A stretch of DNA of 64,000 nucleotides from assembly GCA_024349245.1 (NCBI GenBank), contig JALDNG010000087.1, forward strand, positions 1,111,001 through 1,175,000, written 5' to 3'. Below the pieces are notes generated by a model. The model was not told the DNA's origin. It made no database searches and worked only from the letters and a program-made list of their open reading frames with translations. This stretch comes from Neodontobutis hainanensis. Taxonomy: Eukaryota > Chordata > Actinopteri > Gobiiformes > Odontobutidae. The first letter of the stretch is position 1. Each line of letters starts with the position of its first letter. Both the position numbers and the translations under genes were made by a program. Shown here one piece after another: positions 1 through 50,385 of this stretch.

Positions 1-357
1 AACGGACAGATATGTTTAAATTTGTGAATGTTTTTTTCCTGAAAGGTGCTTGATGTGCTGAAATAAATAAAAAAAATAAAAAGTTTAAAAACCTAACATA
101 ACAGCAGTCACTTTTTAATATTGGGGTTAAAACAGACTGTTGTGTTTGTTAACCTCTCAACAAAACTGTGTTCTGATTTAGCAAATTCACAAATACTGCT
201 GCTTCCAGACATTGCATCCAATAAAAAAGCCAGCTACCAGTGACACTAATGAGAAGTGCCCAGTGTGAAACTCATGGAACACAAAGCTGAGGCATCAAGT
301 ATAAAATATGGGTTACTGTGTATTTTGGTTATAGTCCTCTTTATTGTATGTGCCGAC
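1..357 (-). other. Start of the intron after the last visible sptbn1 exon
   Basis: This AT-rich sequence lies downstream of the exon ending at 358 on the minus strand. The expected continuation of spectrin repeat 2 is not found in any minus-strand frame, so the next exon must lie off the left edge. Confidence 0.7.
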
Positions 358-36189
<35,832 letters not shown>

Positions 36190-36324
36190 GGTGACCCCAA
36201 TGCGACTCCACCCTCTCCACCGCCGATGCCTTCAACTCCTTCCACTTGCTGTCCTTTCGCTGCGGGACAGGAGACTCAAACGCTGTCACAGTCACACCAC
36301 CAGGTCCAGAGGCAGGTCCAAATC
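36190..36324 (-). promoter_or_regulatory. 5' untranslated part of the canonical first coding exon
   Basis: A polypyrimidine-rich TTTTGTTTTGTGCAG acceptor precedes position 36324, so the leader is probably spliced to an upstream non-coding exon. No ATG occurs between the acceptor and the start codon, so the sptbn1 ATG is the first in this exon. Confidence 0.7.
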
Positions 36325-37822
36325 CTGCACAAAACAAAACGAGAAAGACGGTAATTGGACAGAAATATAAATAAAAGGATTTCAACAAGGTTGTGATTAA
36401 CTTTGTATGGTCACTGCATTTTAGTATTTGGGTAAATGACATTTGGGTAAAAGCAGTGATGCAAAAAAAAATCATAAATGTAGTCATGCTAAACTGGGTT
36501 CCCACTCTTTCTATTAAATTAATTCCAATGACATAGTTAAGACTTTACAAGTCCATTCAGAACAGTGTTTATATCATTTACAACAGAGCACATTGAGTTT
36601 TAGATGTCTATTTAAGTCTGATGACTTGACAACAGTGACAAACTACAGCAGCCTCAGAGGATCAAAAGTCAAACTTTAAATTCCTAATAGGTTTCCACAG
36701 AAGGGCTTAAAAACATTATGTTTTGGAAGAAAAGGTTAAAGCAAACGCATCGGGACTTAGGTTTTTAACATCCACTAGGTTAATGCCACAGAATAAAAAA
36801 ACGGTAATAATATATGCTCTAACTGTATTGGATTAAACCCATATATTTAAGACTTGTTTTTATGATGCATTATCAGAAGTCCATGTATTACATCACCATG
36901 AGCATCTTTGGACTACATTCTGTTTGTGTGTAACCCCCACTCTGCTCTGTGATTGGCTGCAGCCAGCTTGAGCCTCTTCTACTGCAGACTGCACAAACAC
37001 AGGAGCAGTCTGCCCTCTGCTGTAGACAACACATTACTACACAAACCTCATAAACAATTCCTGATTCATTATAATCATGGATCAAATGTTTTTTTTAGCT
37101 TTTTAGCTTAGTCTGCAAATACTGCCCAAATATGGTTGCTCATGTTTCAGCTCAGCCATTCCTCAAGAGCTGCATTTGATAACCATCTTTTAAATTGAGA
37201 TGCTGTACAATTTGCATGGGTTTATTGGTGTTAAACTGTAACCGAGGCATTCAGGGCCACCACAAATTCTAGTAAAAAACCAAGCAGGTAAACAGCAGCG
37301 AGTCAGCAGCACAACTAGGCTGTTTGAATTCAGCACACTGCACCATGACTCTGCACATTAATAGAGCACCATAACCTTGAAAAAACAAGGACATTATGAT
37401 TGAAAGTACAACAAAAATAGATCGACAACTCAAATATATGAAACAAATTATATGTATGTCTTAGTTTCTGCTTCTTTAATTCAACAAGCAATCTTTCTAT
37501 CCATTTGGCCGGCAGAGACTAAAAATCTGCCTTTTCCCTCGACGTATTCGCTGATTGTGCATGTGCCACCCACTCGCAGCTCCACGACCAGTCCTGTTGG
37601 TGCAGCCTGTGTTGCTACGCTAAAAATACGCCGCCACCGGGACCTGACAGCGTTTGTGTGTGGAGCCAACACAATGTGTGCTCAGGCTCGAGCGATGGAG
37701 CGCTGCAACATGCACACAGACACAGCAGAGAGGACAGCTGCTGCCAATACACAGAGGGTTTTTATAAAGTGAAAGTTTGCCATGGACAGTGAGCAGAGTG
37801 ATAGACATGGACACCAAACGCC

Positions 37823-37846
37823 CACACACACACACACACACACACA
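37823..37846. repeat. (AC)12 microsatellite
   Basis: A short uninterrupted CA/AC run. Confidence 0.85.
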
Positions 37847-38845
37847 GTGATGGTATTGGAGCCCCAACAAGTCTAAACTATGCAAGAATAAACCAGGGCT
37901 TATTTAATGGACACAGGTTAATGACTTATAAAAAAAATAAATGATCCATCACATAGACGACCACAGCGTTATTGCTGTACAAGACATTTTTTGCTATACA
38001 GATGTTTGCGATAATGAGTTACATTTGTGATGTTGTGAGGTCATATTACGCCCACACTAATCAAAAAACACAGATGCACAAAATGCAATACAAAATGCTT
38101 TTAAAAGGTTGCAGCAACTGTACGTCTTATTTGATCATCCTTTCTAGCATACAATAAATGTGACTTACGTTTGCACTGACTGGCCAAATGTTATTAAAAT
38201 TGTGGATGTCATGCACAGCAAACACTCAGACATCCACTGCAGTGCAAGTGCTCCTTCTGTACTGATGACAAACCTTCAATTGATTGTACAGCCCTATGCA
38301 ACAACATCAGTAAATTTCATTATGTCTTCATTATGTTGTGAGGTTTGCTTGGATTTGATTAGTGCTTTACTGTAAATATTATGCAGGTCTACATCATGTA
38401 CATAAATGTGAGCACACACTGATTTGTACATTACTCTTATTTACAATGTACAGCCATGTCTCTCTCATTTTCAGTATTATTGACACTCTGAACTACTGTT
38501 ATAAAACTGTTATAAACACTATATTATCTTATATCAGACTAGTCTTCATTTATATGCATGTGAGGAGTACTTTGAATTTTAAACCCTGGCTCACTGAATG
38601 ATCTCAGTGGCAGAACTTGTACCACACTCAAACACCAGAGGGTGATTGTGGAGCCTTAACATTTTGCATTGTGACTTTGGGAAATAAGTGCATAGAATGG
38701 CATTGACAATTTCCCACGCAACAACCTCGGTAAATTAACATTATGTTAAAAAACTAAACTGTCCTTGTTTTGTACATGGCTGTGAAAAACAATCACTGCA
38801 AATGCATGGCGTCTCCAGACAGATGCAGAACTGCAACAGCAGGGC

Positions 38846-38873
38846 GAGGAGGAGGAGGAGGAGGAGGAGGAGA
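38846..38873. repeat. (GAG)9 microsatellite
   Basis: A purine-only GAG/GGA run, encoding artefactual poly-Gly or poly-Ser frames. Confidence 0.9.
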
Positions 38874-41673
38874 AATGAGGAACAAATGGCCAGTTAGTGT
38901 CTCTGTACGCATCAGTCTCCTCAAAGGGGTATTTATAGCAGGACACAGAGAGAAGTAAAGGGACAGATAAGTGATGGTCATGGACGGTAATGAGACTGAA
39001 AACAGGAAGCACCGGAATAGAGAGGACGACAAGATGAAGAAGGGCCACTTATCATGGGCCTGGACCCTCTTGACCTCAGTAGTTTAGGTAGACAGGCTTG
39101 TTAAACAAACCTGAATGATGAGTCAGAGAGCTCCACAGATGGAGGTTCTAGTCGAGTTAATGTCTACAATTTACAATTTAAGACGCATTGTGTAAAATCA
39201 AATGTAGCTTTTTAGTAATGAATGATCACATCAAAACAAGACTCACCAACAACCCATTTGAAAAAGCCGTAATAGTTCCTCTACTTCCGGTTCCTACTGC
39301 CCACTGAGGACAAACTGAACACTGCTGAAAGAGAAGCACACTCACACTTCATTTGAAACATATGTCTTGAAGTTTTACAAAAGTCATTTGATTTTATTTC
39401 AAAGTAAAAAAATGACCGTCCAACCTAATTTGACGGTTCATCAACAGAGTGTCCCTAAAGGGCTACCATATCTGCTGTGGGATTGTCTGACCTTTTCCCA
39501 CCAGAGGTCACTAAAAAGGCCACCAATTTTCACTTTTGAGCTCTACCAATTAGAGACTAACCAAATAGCACAAAATATAAAAATGTATTCTCTGGCTCAG
39601 TTGGAAAAGCACATGTCAAACAGGCAAGAGACCGAGGTTCAAATGTCTCTCTCAGCCCGTTTCCTGTCCCATACTGTACATCAAATAAAAGGCATTAATC
39701 CCCTCAAAAATATATATATATTTATATACAGTATATACATTATTGCAATGAATCCATAGCAGAAAAATAATACTGTAAACTTTACTTTATAAATTAAATC
39801 CAAACTTATTAATATATTTAACAACTCTGCTTAGACACTTATTTTATTTTGCGGCTTGTTTAGACTCAGTGTAACCATATTCATATTCAGGGTCATGGGC
39901 TTACTATGGACACAAGGTATTAGCTTTAGCAATACAACTGACATTTTCAGAAGCGTAAAGGCGGCCATTATTGAGGGATCGCATCAGCTCCACAAGAATT
40001 AGCTAAATTGCCGTTGGTGACTCCTAGCAACAAGTAGAACAGTAACTTTTCTAAACGAGCTAACATTGCTAACAACCATAACATAGAAGTATACTAGTAA
40101 ATTTGTTGAGGTAGAGATCAGACATTTTTACTGTAGACTTTGATTAATCTGTGTTACACTTAAATTAAAAGCAACCTCTTTAAAATGTATAATTATTCCA
40201 TTTTCCAAAGACATTGAATACATTCTATGTTGGAACAGCATTAAGGCTGTTCATATAGTAGCTCTTTTTATTCCAGTCTATTTCTCCACATTCTCTTTTC
40301 ACCATCTGATCTCCCTTTTGCTGGTCGCCCACGTCCTCCTCCCACCTCTCGCTCCCAGCAGCCTCCTCTCCACTACACTCAGCTATTAAAGCCCTCTCCA
40401 TCCTGTCTGAAGCCAATGTCAAATGCAAAAGCTCCGTTCCCTCCAGCATCCTCGCAAGAAATTCAAGAAATAATCGATTTTTGTAAGCCTTGTGCAGTGT
40501 GTTATTAAAAAAAGAGAAACCACAAGAGCCATAATTTGCACAAGATATAGCTCTATTTCTCCATTCAGGAACAGAAAATAAGTGGCTCAGAGACATACTA
40601 TGTGTTGTCAAATCCATAAATGCAAACTGTTACCACCGACTTAGAGCAGCAGCCTCAGAGAGTAGAAAGTCAATCTAAATATTCTATAGGGTTTATATTG
40701 CATATCAAGCAACCAGTTCCAAATCAGAGGTGCACAAACATTTCCAATGCCATCTGAAACATTTTCTAGGACAAAATATTGTAACATCATTTGTAGGAAG
40801 TTTGGACAATTTAATAATTCACTTGCTTGTTCCAACAAGAAAAACAAACATTATACATTTTAACTTTCGCCATTTTTTCCAGGATGTGTGACAACCCAGA
40901 ACCTATTATGACCAGTTATTATGGATCATATCTTAAACATTCACAATAATAGAAATAGGCTAGGATTGTTGAGGTTATGCATTTTAAATAAAGTGTACAT
41001 ACATTTAAATTAATTTTGGTATATAAAGTTGGACACAAAAAGAAATATCCCCGTCTAGTAAAAAATAGTAAAAAGATGCACAGTATAAAAAGTTGACCTG
41101 AACCCCATTGGCTCCACTGAGGACACACAAAGGCTCTGTGAAGGAGGAATAACTTAGAACAGCCGTCCTAAATGTTTAATTCTCGGTGCAGTAAATTGTG
41201 GCTCTTTTCTCTCTCCACACTGAAACATGGGCATTACTGAGCCTAAACCACACATCGCCATGGTTACATCCGTCCCAGCATGCATTGTGTCAGAGCGCAG
41301 CCTTGTCAAGCTGAAGACAGCGGCACAAAAGCCTCTCGGCTGGAAGAAAAACTTTACTGAAGCCACGGCCAAATTACAGAGCGTTTACACTGAGGAGAAA
41401 CAGCAGTGTTAACGGAACACACAATGAGCAACAGTGTTTTACAAAGAAAGCAATGGAATACTGAATATGAAAGAGCTTTTGATAAATACAGCTGTGGGTA
41501 ATGGCCTTGCAGAAACAAACGGTTATAATGTAGATCATTTTGGCCGTTTAACTTATTTTTTAATGACCTAACGTTGTGTCAGTCTAAAGTTAAATGTTAA
41601 GTTAAAAAATGCACTGTGTAAAATTTTGTGAATGCCATTGTAGGTGTTTAATAGTGTATAGCCCTATAATTAC

Positions 41674-42515
41674 TAGGGATGGACAATATATTGGCGGTAA
41701 TATTGTTGCCGACCAATGGGTGTTTTTTGCATTTATTTATTAGAAAATTTGCCTGATGTGTAGAGCCAATATTATATTCTGTGGACTAGTTTGTTTCGGT
41801 GCCTGAGATACTGTACTTAAAAGCAGCGGCACAGTCGCTCCATTATAGTCATGCACATTTTGCCAATGCAGTGCAAAGGCTTGTAAGTTCAACGCCGGAG
41901 CTGTGGCCTTGTCTGCCATCCAGTCTTATTTTGTGGTGTCAAAAAAAGACCATCGAGTTGTAATATGCAATGCATGCAATGCCAAAGTTATGCAGGATTC
42001 ATTCATCAAGTCATTCCCAGAGGTTTACCTAGCCTCTTTTATGGGACCTCATAAAAAAGGTCCACAAGTAAGGGCGCCATCATACATCGAAATACCTCCG
42101 TCCACCAGAGGGCAGGCTCCAAAAGCAGAAATATAAGAAGAAATCCAATGGCGACTTTACAAGTGTAAAAATCATGTTTACAGCCTGGTACAAAAGATGG
42201 CTCCGGTCTCTAGAGCTAAGTTTTTACTACATGACAACTCTGGAGAGGGGGGCATTGCTAAAGGAAGCACTACATAACAAGCCTTTGAGGAAAAAAAGAA
42301 ATTCAGAAGAGATTCTGCAAAGGCCAAGTCTATAACCAAGAAGATAAAGGAAATGATTGTAGTACAATGAAATTGAACAGTTTAAGGGCAAGTTTAAACA
42401 AAAATTTACTCAGTAAAGCAATGGCTCTCCATATTTTAAATGATGTAATTGACATTGGCCACAACAGCAAGATAAATACAGAGTATCAGTATCGGCTAAA
42501 AAAAAAAAAATATTG
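41674..42515 (+). mobile_element. Degenerate hAT element with BED-finger transposase relic
   Basis: The left end reads TAGGGATGGACAATATATTG. A frame from 41903 gives SYFVVSKKDHRVVICNACNA, a BED-finger N-terminal half with its CxxC pair. Further on (about 42280-42355) the peptide FEEKKKFRRDSAKAKSITKK parallels KKFANDSAKAKGITKRIMEF in the transposase at 56722. Stops and length changes break the frame and no catalytic half remains. Confidence 0.75.
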
Positions 42516-45500
42516 GCCCAAACCAAATAATAACACTTCTTTCTGATGGAAATTCATAATCCCACAGACAACACCAATGATTTCACCGAGTTCGTTAATA
42601 GAGTACAGTTTGTCCCTACAGGGCTACTGTAGGTGCTTACAGACTGTAGATGGAGCGGTGCCACTGGAAAGACACACTTTTATTTGTAATTGTATAACTT
42701 TGCCCAAATAAAAGTTGTAAATTTATTTATTGCTTTACAATCTTGTTTAGTATTAAAGCATTTAAATGATTTAGGATTAGTTAAAATAAAGGGATATAGG
42801 ATAATAAAAATATTATTTGGTGTAAAAGCTACAGCTCCTAAGAAGCTTTATTATATTCATATATTCTACATATTGTCAGTTTTGTTCAAGTTTAACTCTC
42901 AAACTTGTATTGTTAAGCCACAGCCAGTGGAAATGAGTGAGCCATGAGATTAGCTGCTGACATTTTTCTGGTAATTCCCCCATTGCCATTAAATTGCTTT
43001 TAGCCAGCTCAGCTAACAATTAAGCTATAAGAAAAGAAAGAACTGTTGTGCAGTATCAGCTCCTAGAGTGTCTCAGGGTGAATAATGCAGCATTTATGTT
43101 TGAAAACTGTACATGAACATTCTCTTCAGTCGGACAACAAGAAGTTCGGCTTAAAACTGTATGCCGACAGTACCTCAATATTGTAAGCAACATCTACAAT
43201 TTATAGTGTTCTTTTTTCCGTATTGCACTCTTTGCCATTATACTGTCAAACATACAGTTAGGATCATAATGAGTTGACACCCACTCTGCACCGAGTTGAA
43301 AGCACACGCAGACAAAGAACAACTTTCTAACTTAGAAGGACCATATGAGGACTACATTAAACCTGCACTAGATATGTGATTCTAGCCCCAGCATTTTAAA
43401 TACAAGTTTAAAAAGCTGAGGAAATTACAAATCTTAGCCGGAAACTCTGTCAGATGGAATGACAGATGGATCTCAGCCTGTATTCTCTGTATCTATAGCC
43501 TCATCTGACAATTTTGCAATTCAAAGCATCAATTGTTCACCATGGCAACCCAAGCTGACAAGTGCTGAGCTGCGTTCAAAACTCCTACGTCTTGCACAAC
43601 CAACGCAGCTCCACACCGTTCTCGGCCTGAACTTCCATTAAACACCAGCCGCTTCACGTCGGTGTTACACACATCCACACTCCAATGCTTTTTTACATGT
43701 GACCCAACAGCACCGTTCTTTTCAAATGTCACATCAGCAAAAGGAAAAAACATTAACGCTTTCAAGGCATTAAGTCTGGAACACAAGAGAGCTCATTGTA
43801 AACACTTAAAAACACTAATAATCGGATGATGGAAAATGTTAGAGATTTGGTTTTATAATGGGCATGTGGTTGTTCACATTTATATTTAATCTGATCAAAT
43901 TGTGCTAATTGAACGACTATGGCGTTTGAATAAATTAGAATAATAAAATTTATTAAATTGACTGAAAGTGTAATGACTATAATGAACCAACCCAGCAGCA
44001 CTGCTCTTTATGAATGCACAATAACACAGAACTTTTATTTGACAGTAAAAAGATATAGAAAGTGGATTGATATTTGATAAAAGGGATTTATGGGATGTAC
44101 AGTTAGCATTTATTTTGTCTGATCTCCATTACTGTCAAAGGGGCTGGGCAATATAGTATAGAAGTCTTGATTTATGTATGATGAGCTGTAGTGACAAGAA
44201 CAGAAGTGATTAGGTTCCTGTTTTTGAAAGTCTGGATTTTATATTGTACATTAGTTAACTTTTATAACAACCCAAAGATTTGACTATGCCTAATTTTTCA
44301 GGGAAATAAACCATTTTAAGTTGTATCTGCAATACTGTGATACTGTCAGAATTTCATGCCAATTTGACAGACTACACCTCTATAGCACCTTTTTTTCCCA
44401 TTTATCCCGTGTTTATATATTTTTTTTCTTATGGGGCAGGGCTGTGTGCCGTGTGTAGTTGTATAATAGCTGCTGGGCCGATAGCCTGCCATTGTCTGTG
44501 AAAGGTTTAAACTGTTAAGTGAACTCTGGGGTGCAGTGGAAACAAAAAATATAACAAATTCCTGAAAATGTTGGTGGAAAAGGGGATTTAGTAATTTAAA
44601 GTTGGAGAGCACACAACTTGTGAATACACTTATTTAGCCAGAGCGTGTTTTTTTTTTGCAATGGATCATGGATATTTACAGGATATTAATAAAAAGTTAA
44701 CAGTGGGTTCTGACACAGCTTTTGTCTCCATTAGCTTCACAGTTGGTAGAAAGACTGAAAAGTTACATGGTCTCACTTCATGCTGCTCTTAACAGCAGCA
44801 TTAGGCTTCACACAGAGTACAGGCGGACGATTAGAGGAAACATTTAAAATTGATTTTGCAATACAATAACATTCTTTTTAAACTACATGCATGGTACAAA
44901 TATATCACTAGACACCTGTCTGTCCACGCTCCTGACACGCACAGGTGGAGTGTCCACTGTCCGACCTGCACCTGTTGCAGACCGTGTCATTATCCTTCAC
45001 TGCTGACCGACAATGAGCTGAAGGTCACCTTAAAACACAAGTGGAGCGTTCTTTAAGAGCGGCTTGCACAGGTGTAGGTATGTAGGACAGGTGAGTGCTG
45101 CAGGAGCACTTCATCCATCACACAGCGCTCTCTGCAGTGGAGCCGAATGTAGGCCACATCGAGCCATGTAGGCCAGCAGCAGAAAAGTGACCCGACATCA
45201 TCATCACACGCTCACTGTCGATGCTTTTATCCAAACTATGTTATTTAAATAAACTACTGTGTCAGTATCGACCATTATAGAAGTAAGTCCAGCTCGGCTC
45301 CAATAGTTGGAGCTCTGTCTTGTTCAAAACTGTGCAATAGGTCTAAGTCTTAGTATTATTTCAAAGACTGTCTTTGTTTTTTTTTTGGTGGGGGGTCCTC
45401 TTCTGTTCAATTGTGTCAGTGAACTCTGAGAAATCTGATTAAGTATGACTTCAGCCGGGCTAATATGGCTAGTTTGAAAAGTCAGATTTTTGTAAATAAA

Positions 45501-47198
45501 CACAATAAATAATTTTTGAGATATCAGAAAGTCATCATTCAATGCCATCCTTTACTGGCAGCTGTCATTTATGAAACAGATGGACCAGATAGATTTGGAC
45601 AAAATGTGTGTGCATCTATTTTACTGATGCACCATAAACATGATATAAAATATTTTAAGACTTTCTTGGTTGACTTTAGCAATAGCCTGATGTATATGTC
45701 AATGTTAATGTGTAAATGTGTAGGGCTCTTCAGACACATTCTGGAGCGGTACAGGGGCTAGCACAAAACAGTTACGCTCCCAATGCGACGGGTGCTGAAG
45801 TGCCAGACAAATAGCTTTTCTGCATGAGAAAAGAGCCTGGAGGGAATTTTCCCAACTTCAAATCAATTACCATTTGTTTGTAAATTGTTAAGTTTAGCAG
45901 TGCAAGAGGTAAAACCGCACACTGCTTGTTTATGCATTTTTTGCCAGAATCAGGATACTCCATTGCCCAATCAACAGACTGCAGTGTTTACCTTCGCCTT
46001 TTTGTAAAGTACAACACACTGCACTTATTTAAGATAATTTGTACCCCTTTTGACAATAAAAACTGACCAGACCTGTGCCAAACCACTCATGAAAACAAGG
46101 CTTTACCTTTATTGCCTCTAAACCTATTGAGCAGATGAAAAGTATAATGATAAAACGGCAAACAGAAAAAATTAAAAATAAATCTAGCTACATAGAAATA
46201 CAGTGTCCAGTAATGTCAGCAGCAACCCTCTTTTCTATAAGCTGGACCAGTCAGCGTCTGCAAAACATAACAGTCCATATTGACAAATGACCAGCACCAA
46301 ACCCCAACCTTTGACCTCCAGTCCAGGCTGCAGCCAGTCTGCGTACTTTTCCCAGCTCCTGACAGTGAATTGTAAAAAGTGCATAGACAGGCCCAGTCAT
46401 TATGTCCCTCCGTCAGCTCTGGTAAGACAAACGCAAACTGACACATGAACCAGGACCGTGGGTGCAATCACAAAGAGACAAAGACACTGTTCCGGTGTAA
46501 TTACGACGCACTTTTACACACGTTGTAGCCTAACCCATAACGGATACATCGAGGAAATATCCAAAGTGAGTAATAAAAGCAACACTGCTTAGTGACAAAG
46601 TGCTGAGGTAAACAATGATGAGTTGAAGCTGATGCACTCTGACAGTGTTAGGACAGTCAGCATCCCAGGCCTGTTTAATTAGGTCATCCGAGAAGGTTAA
46701 CTGCTAATGTAGTTATCGGTTGTTATGGTTACACTGATCAATCACACGCACACACAGAACCTTTAATCGAGTTCTCATACTGTAGTTAATTCGAAAAAGA
46801 TAAAACCACTGGCAAAATCTAAAAAATAAGCCACTAACACAAAGATCTGTTTTGGATTCTAAACTCCTGAATCACTAAAGGCCAAAGGTTCCATGACAGA
46901 AAGCCCAGTTAGTGGTGACCTTAATGACTTGTGTGTAATCATGCGGACACTAATGACATGCTGCAGGGTGTGTACTTATGTGCTAGCCTGGCCGCAGCAA
47001 ACCAGAGGGGTCAAAGGTCAGCTGAAACTGTCTGGAATGGGACTAGACTTGAACCTGACCTTCACACCAGAAGCCAGCTTTGAAACCAAGACGAGTCTAT
47101 TTCAGATTCACGTGATCAGCTGCAGTTACACAACTACACTTTCTGAAGAAGTGGAATATGGCATTTTACAAAAGGCTTAAGAGGACGTCTTGGTGTGA

Positions 47199-47240
47199 CA
47201 CACACACACACACACACACACACGCACGCGCACGCACACT
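47199..47240. repeat. CA microsatellite with CACG/CGCA interruptions
   Basis: An alternating purine-pyrimidine run directly before a LINE-like tail. Confidence 0.85.
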
Positions 47241-47244
47241 TTTT

Positions 47245-47370
47245 GGGACTTTTTCCTCACCCTGATGGAGGGTCTAAGGACAGGGGATGTTGTCTAGTGC
47301 AGTCTGTTAAGCCCTTTGAGGCGGCTGTTGTTGTGATATTGGGCTATACAAAAATAAATGTCTTGTCTAC
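47245..47370 (+). mobile_element. LINE/SINE-type 3' tail (L2-like)
   Basis: Words AAGCCCTTTGAGGCGGCTG and GTGATATTGGGCTATACAAA followed by AATAAATG match the common 3' tail of fish L2-type LINEs and their SINEs. It abuts the Tc1-like fragment. The family name is from memory. Confidence 0.6.
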
Positions 47371-47371
47371 A

Positions 47372-47802
47372 GATAATGGAGCCTACTGTGCTCATAGGAA
47401 CCTTCATTGCTGCAGAAATGTTTCTGTATCCTTCTCCAGATCTGTGCCTCGATACAATCTCTCGGAGGTCTACAGACAATTCCTTGGACTTCATGGCTTG
47501 GTTTGTCTCTGACATGTGCTGTTAACTGAGGGACCTTATATAAACAGGTGTGTGCCTTTCCAAATCACGTCCAATCGACTGAATTTACCTCATGTGGATA
47601 CCAATCAAGTTGAAGGAGCTCAATTTTGAGACTCAAGGCAAAGACTATGACATGTGCTTTTTTAGTTTTTTATTTTTAATAAATTTGCAAAGATTTCAAA
47701 CAACCTTCTTTAACGTTGTCATTATGGAGTATTGTTTGTAGAATTTTGAGGCAACATACAACATAACAAAATGTGGAGAAAGTGAACTTTCCGAATGCAC
47801 TG
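47372..47802 (-). mobile_element. 5' fragment of a Tc1-like transposon
   Basis: The element begins at 47802 (minus strand) with CAGTGCATTCGGAAAGT beside a TA. It includes the start of a Tc1 transposase: KELSVDLREIVSRHRSGEGY then RNISAAMKVPMSTVGSII, the first helix-turn-helix of the paired-type DNA-binding domain. It then ends abruptly at the L2-like tail. No catalytic domain remains. Confidence 0.85.
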
Positions 47803-49500
47803 TATAAAATATTTGTCTAATGAGAGTCTTTAATTCCATTGCAGAGCATCAAATGTGGTCCCAAAAGTAGGGCCAGCCTGACTAGTGTGGGAGTTAGGTC
47901 TAAAGCCGGGTATTTACATATTCAAAATAAATTTAGTGTTCACTACATAATTGCATATAATGTTTTCCTGCCTCAAAGTGTCCCACGACCCCTAATGGGA
48001 CTAAGTGGAAAAAAATAAATGAATGAATGTTCTCCTGATATTGTGCTAAATAATGACCCCAAAGGTCTGAACTGGAATGCAGACTGCGAGCCAGGTCTTA
48101 TCGCTCAGTGTTGGAGTTGATCTGCTGGAGTTCTGCAGGAAAGCAACAAGAGCAGCTATTCAGTTTCTGATGTTTAGAAAAAGCATGGTTAACATTCTGT
48201 CTTTAGTACAAACTCCTGACATAAATTAACATGCTCGATAAGCCAAGGATTTTAAGGTTCTTCTCACCTAATCTAAACACTGTGTCTCCATCCAAACTAT
48301 GCTTTGAGTTGCTTTGTCAGACAGACTGGAGGATTATGAATAGCAGTCCTGTAAAATTTCTAACATCTGAGTTAACCTTCAACATATGCTTCACATCACA
48401 GAGTCCTATAAAATGTACCCTAGTGCCAGAGCTGGTAATTATTTCTTCTTATGTTCGCAGCTGCAGCCACTCAGGCCAGCAGCTCAGTGGAGGTTGGTGA
48501 CTAAGCCTGTCTTTACATCAGAAGACACAGTCGTATAAAACACTGGCCTCATCAGACTGATGCTGCGCAGCACATGCCCAGAGCATCAGTAAGCTCAGCT
48601 ACACCCATATTCTTCAGCTAAAAATTACAGATATGTATACTATATATATTACAAAAAAACATCCTTTGATGAAGTGCACCATGACATGGAAAAAAATGGA
48701 AAACAAAATTGTACTGTTACAGCTCTATGCACCCTCAGTCTGGTTCAAATGGGAAGTTCTGTTGTTGCAAACCCAAACTTAGAACATCTATTAAGCGAGG
48801 TTCTGTAGTGTAATTCAGAGTTCCATGTACATGCTAGATTGTTTCCCAATGCTGTCTATTAATACAATGTTAAATAAATAAAGATTAAAAAATACGTTCT
48901 ACAAATCTAACCTTAACCTAAAACTATATAATATAATAAAATAAAAAAATACTCCAACACTGGATCTATTGTCTAAGAAAACAAAATTATTTTCAAGCTT
49001 GCCGTGTTGCTATAAGCAGGCATCCTTTCAACATAAGTAGTGTAAACAACCATACGATGCATGTCCTTACATTACTAGAACATTAGACAAATGGGAGCTA
49101 ATCGGTTGATTTCCAGTCAGAGCCCATTCAGGCCTCAAATTGGCAGATACATGTCTCCTGCCGATCGATGAGTGCATCTCTAGTGTAAATGCTAGGCTGT
49201 TTTCTTCTTTGCTGCAGTTATAACATAATAGACTGGCTTGGATGGCTCCTTATCTAATGCAGGCCTTAAAGTGGACCAGCTAAAAGCATGGGGTCAGTTT
49301 CCGGGCCTCTGTCGACAACATTTAACACACATTAACAGTGCCTGAACACTTATGCCTCTCCTCTATTCAAGCTACTTATTGACGTAATGCCTTCTCTTTA
49401 GTTTAACCCAAAGCAGTACAATGAGCACAAATAGTATGTTTCAACTGTAACTGTGAGACCCTAGCCAGGTCAGTACACTTTTATGGATATTTCATGTGAT

Positions 49501-50385
49501 TAGGGCTGGAACAATCTATTAAATAGAGTAATTTGATAAAATTTTAAAATGTCTCGATAATAACAGGTGACCCCAGTGTCAGGTCCAGAGGGCCCCGTTG
49601 TGCAAACATTTACAGTGTGGTCTCTGTGGTGAGCTGATGATGAGAACACCGTGCGTCTGGAGCTGAAACCTCATTATCTGTTTGAACTTTACTTGAAACT
49701 GTTTGGTTAAGTTCGTCACATGATCCAATAAATGTTTCAATATTAGCGCAAGAATCACTGTCTCCGCTCTTCTCTCCCCCCAATTATTCAGAGAACTATT
49801 CTATTATTTTATGTAAATGCCAGAGTTCACATGCACATCACTAAATGTACTGTAAACTTTAAAAGGCAGCTTTTGGATAAACCTTTATTTCATTTTATTT
49901 TATTTTAAATGTGTATTTAACGCCATGCTTCAGGCTGAGCTTGAGATTAGTTTTTTTTAAGGCATTTGAAATGCATTTAAACATACAAAAGGTAAATTTC
50001 AAAGATAATGGATGTGCATTATACTGTAATACATGGTCATACTCTATTATAGATTACTTTTGTTTATCCACTTTGTTATTTATTAAATAGCCCTTTATTG
50101 TCAGGTATTTTACTATTATTTTTTGCATTTATAGCGCACTTATGAGAAACGTTAGTGCCATTTCAATGCTGATGGATGTGCAAACAAGAATAAATACATG
50201 TTATTGTCATTTTAAACAGAAAATTCAGTGTTATGCGTCATATCTGTTTATTTGTACTGTAATGATGACTTAAAAAAATAAAATAAAATCTTGTGTTGCG
50301 CGATATGCATCCAAATACTCAATTAATTGAACCAAATAATTGATGGATTACCTGATTACAAAAATAATCAATAGCTGCAGTACTA
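49501..50385. mobile_element. Non-autonomous hAT-type element, old
   Basis: The left end TAGGGCTGGAACAATC and the inverse of the right end, TAGTACTGCAGCTATTGATT, are related imperfect inverted repeats of a common fish hAT MITE class. The flanking octamers CATGTGAT and GATGGGAT match at six of eight positions, as expected of an aged 8-bp target duplication. No transposase frame is present. Confidence 0.62.

Noticed and set aside
40225..40617. 130-codon minus-strand frame
   Set aside because: No recognisable domain, no splice context, biased only by local composition.
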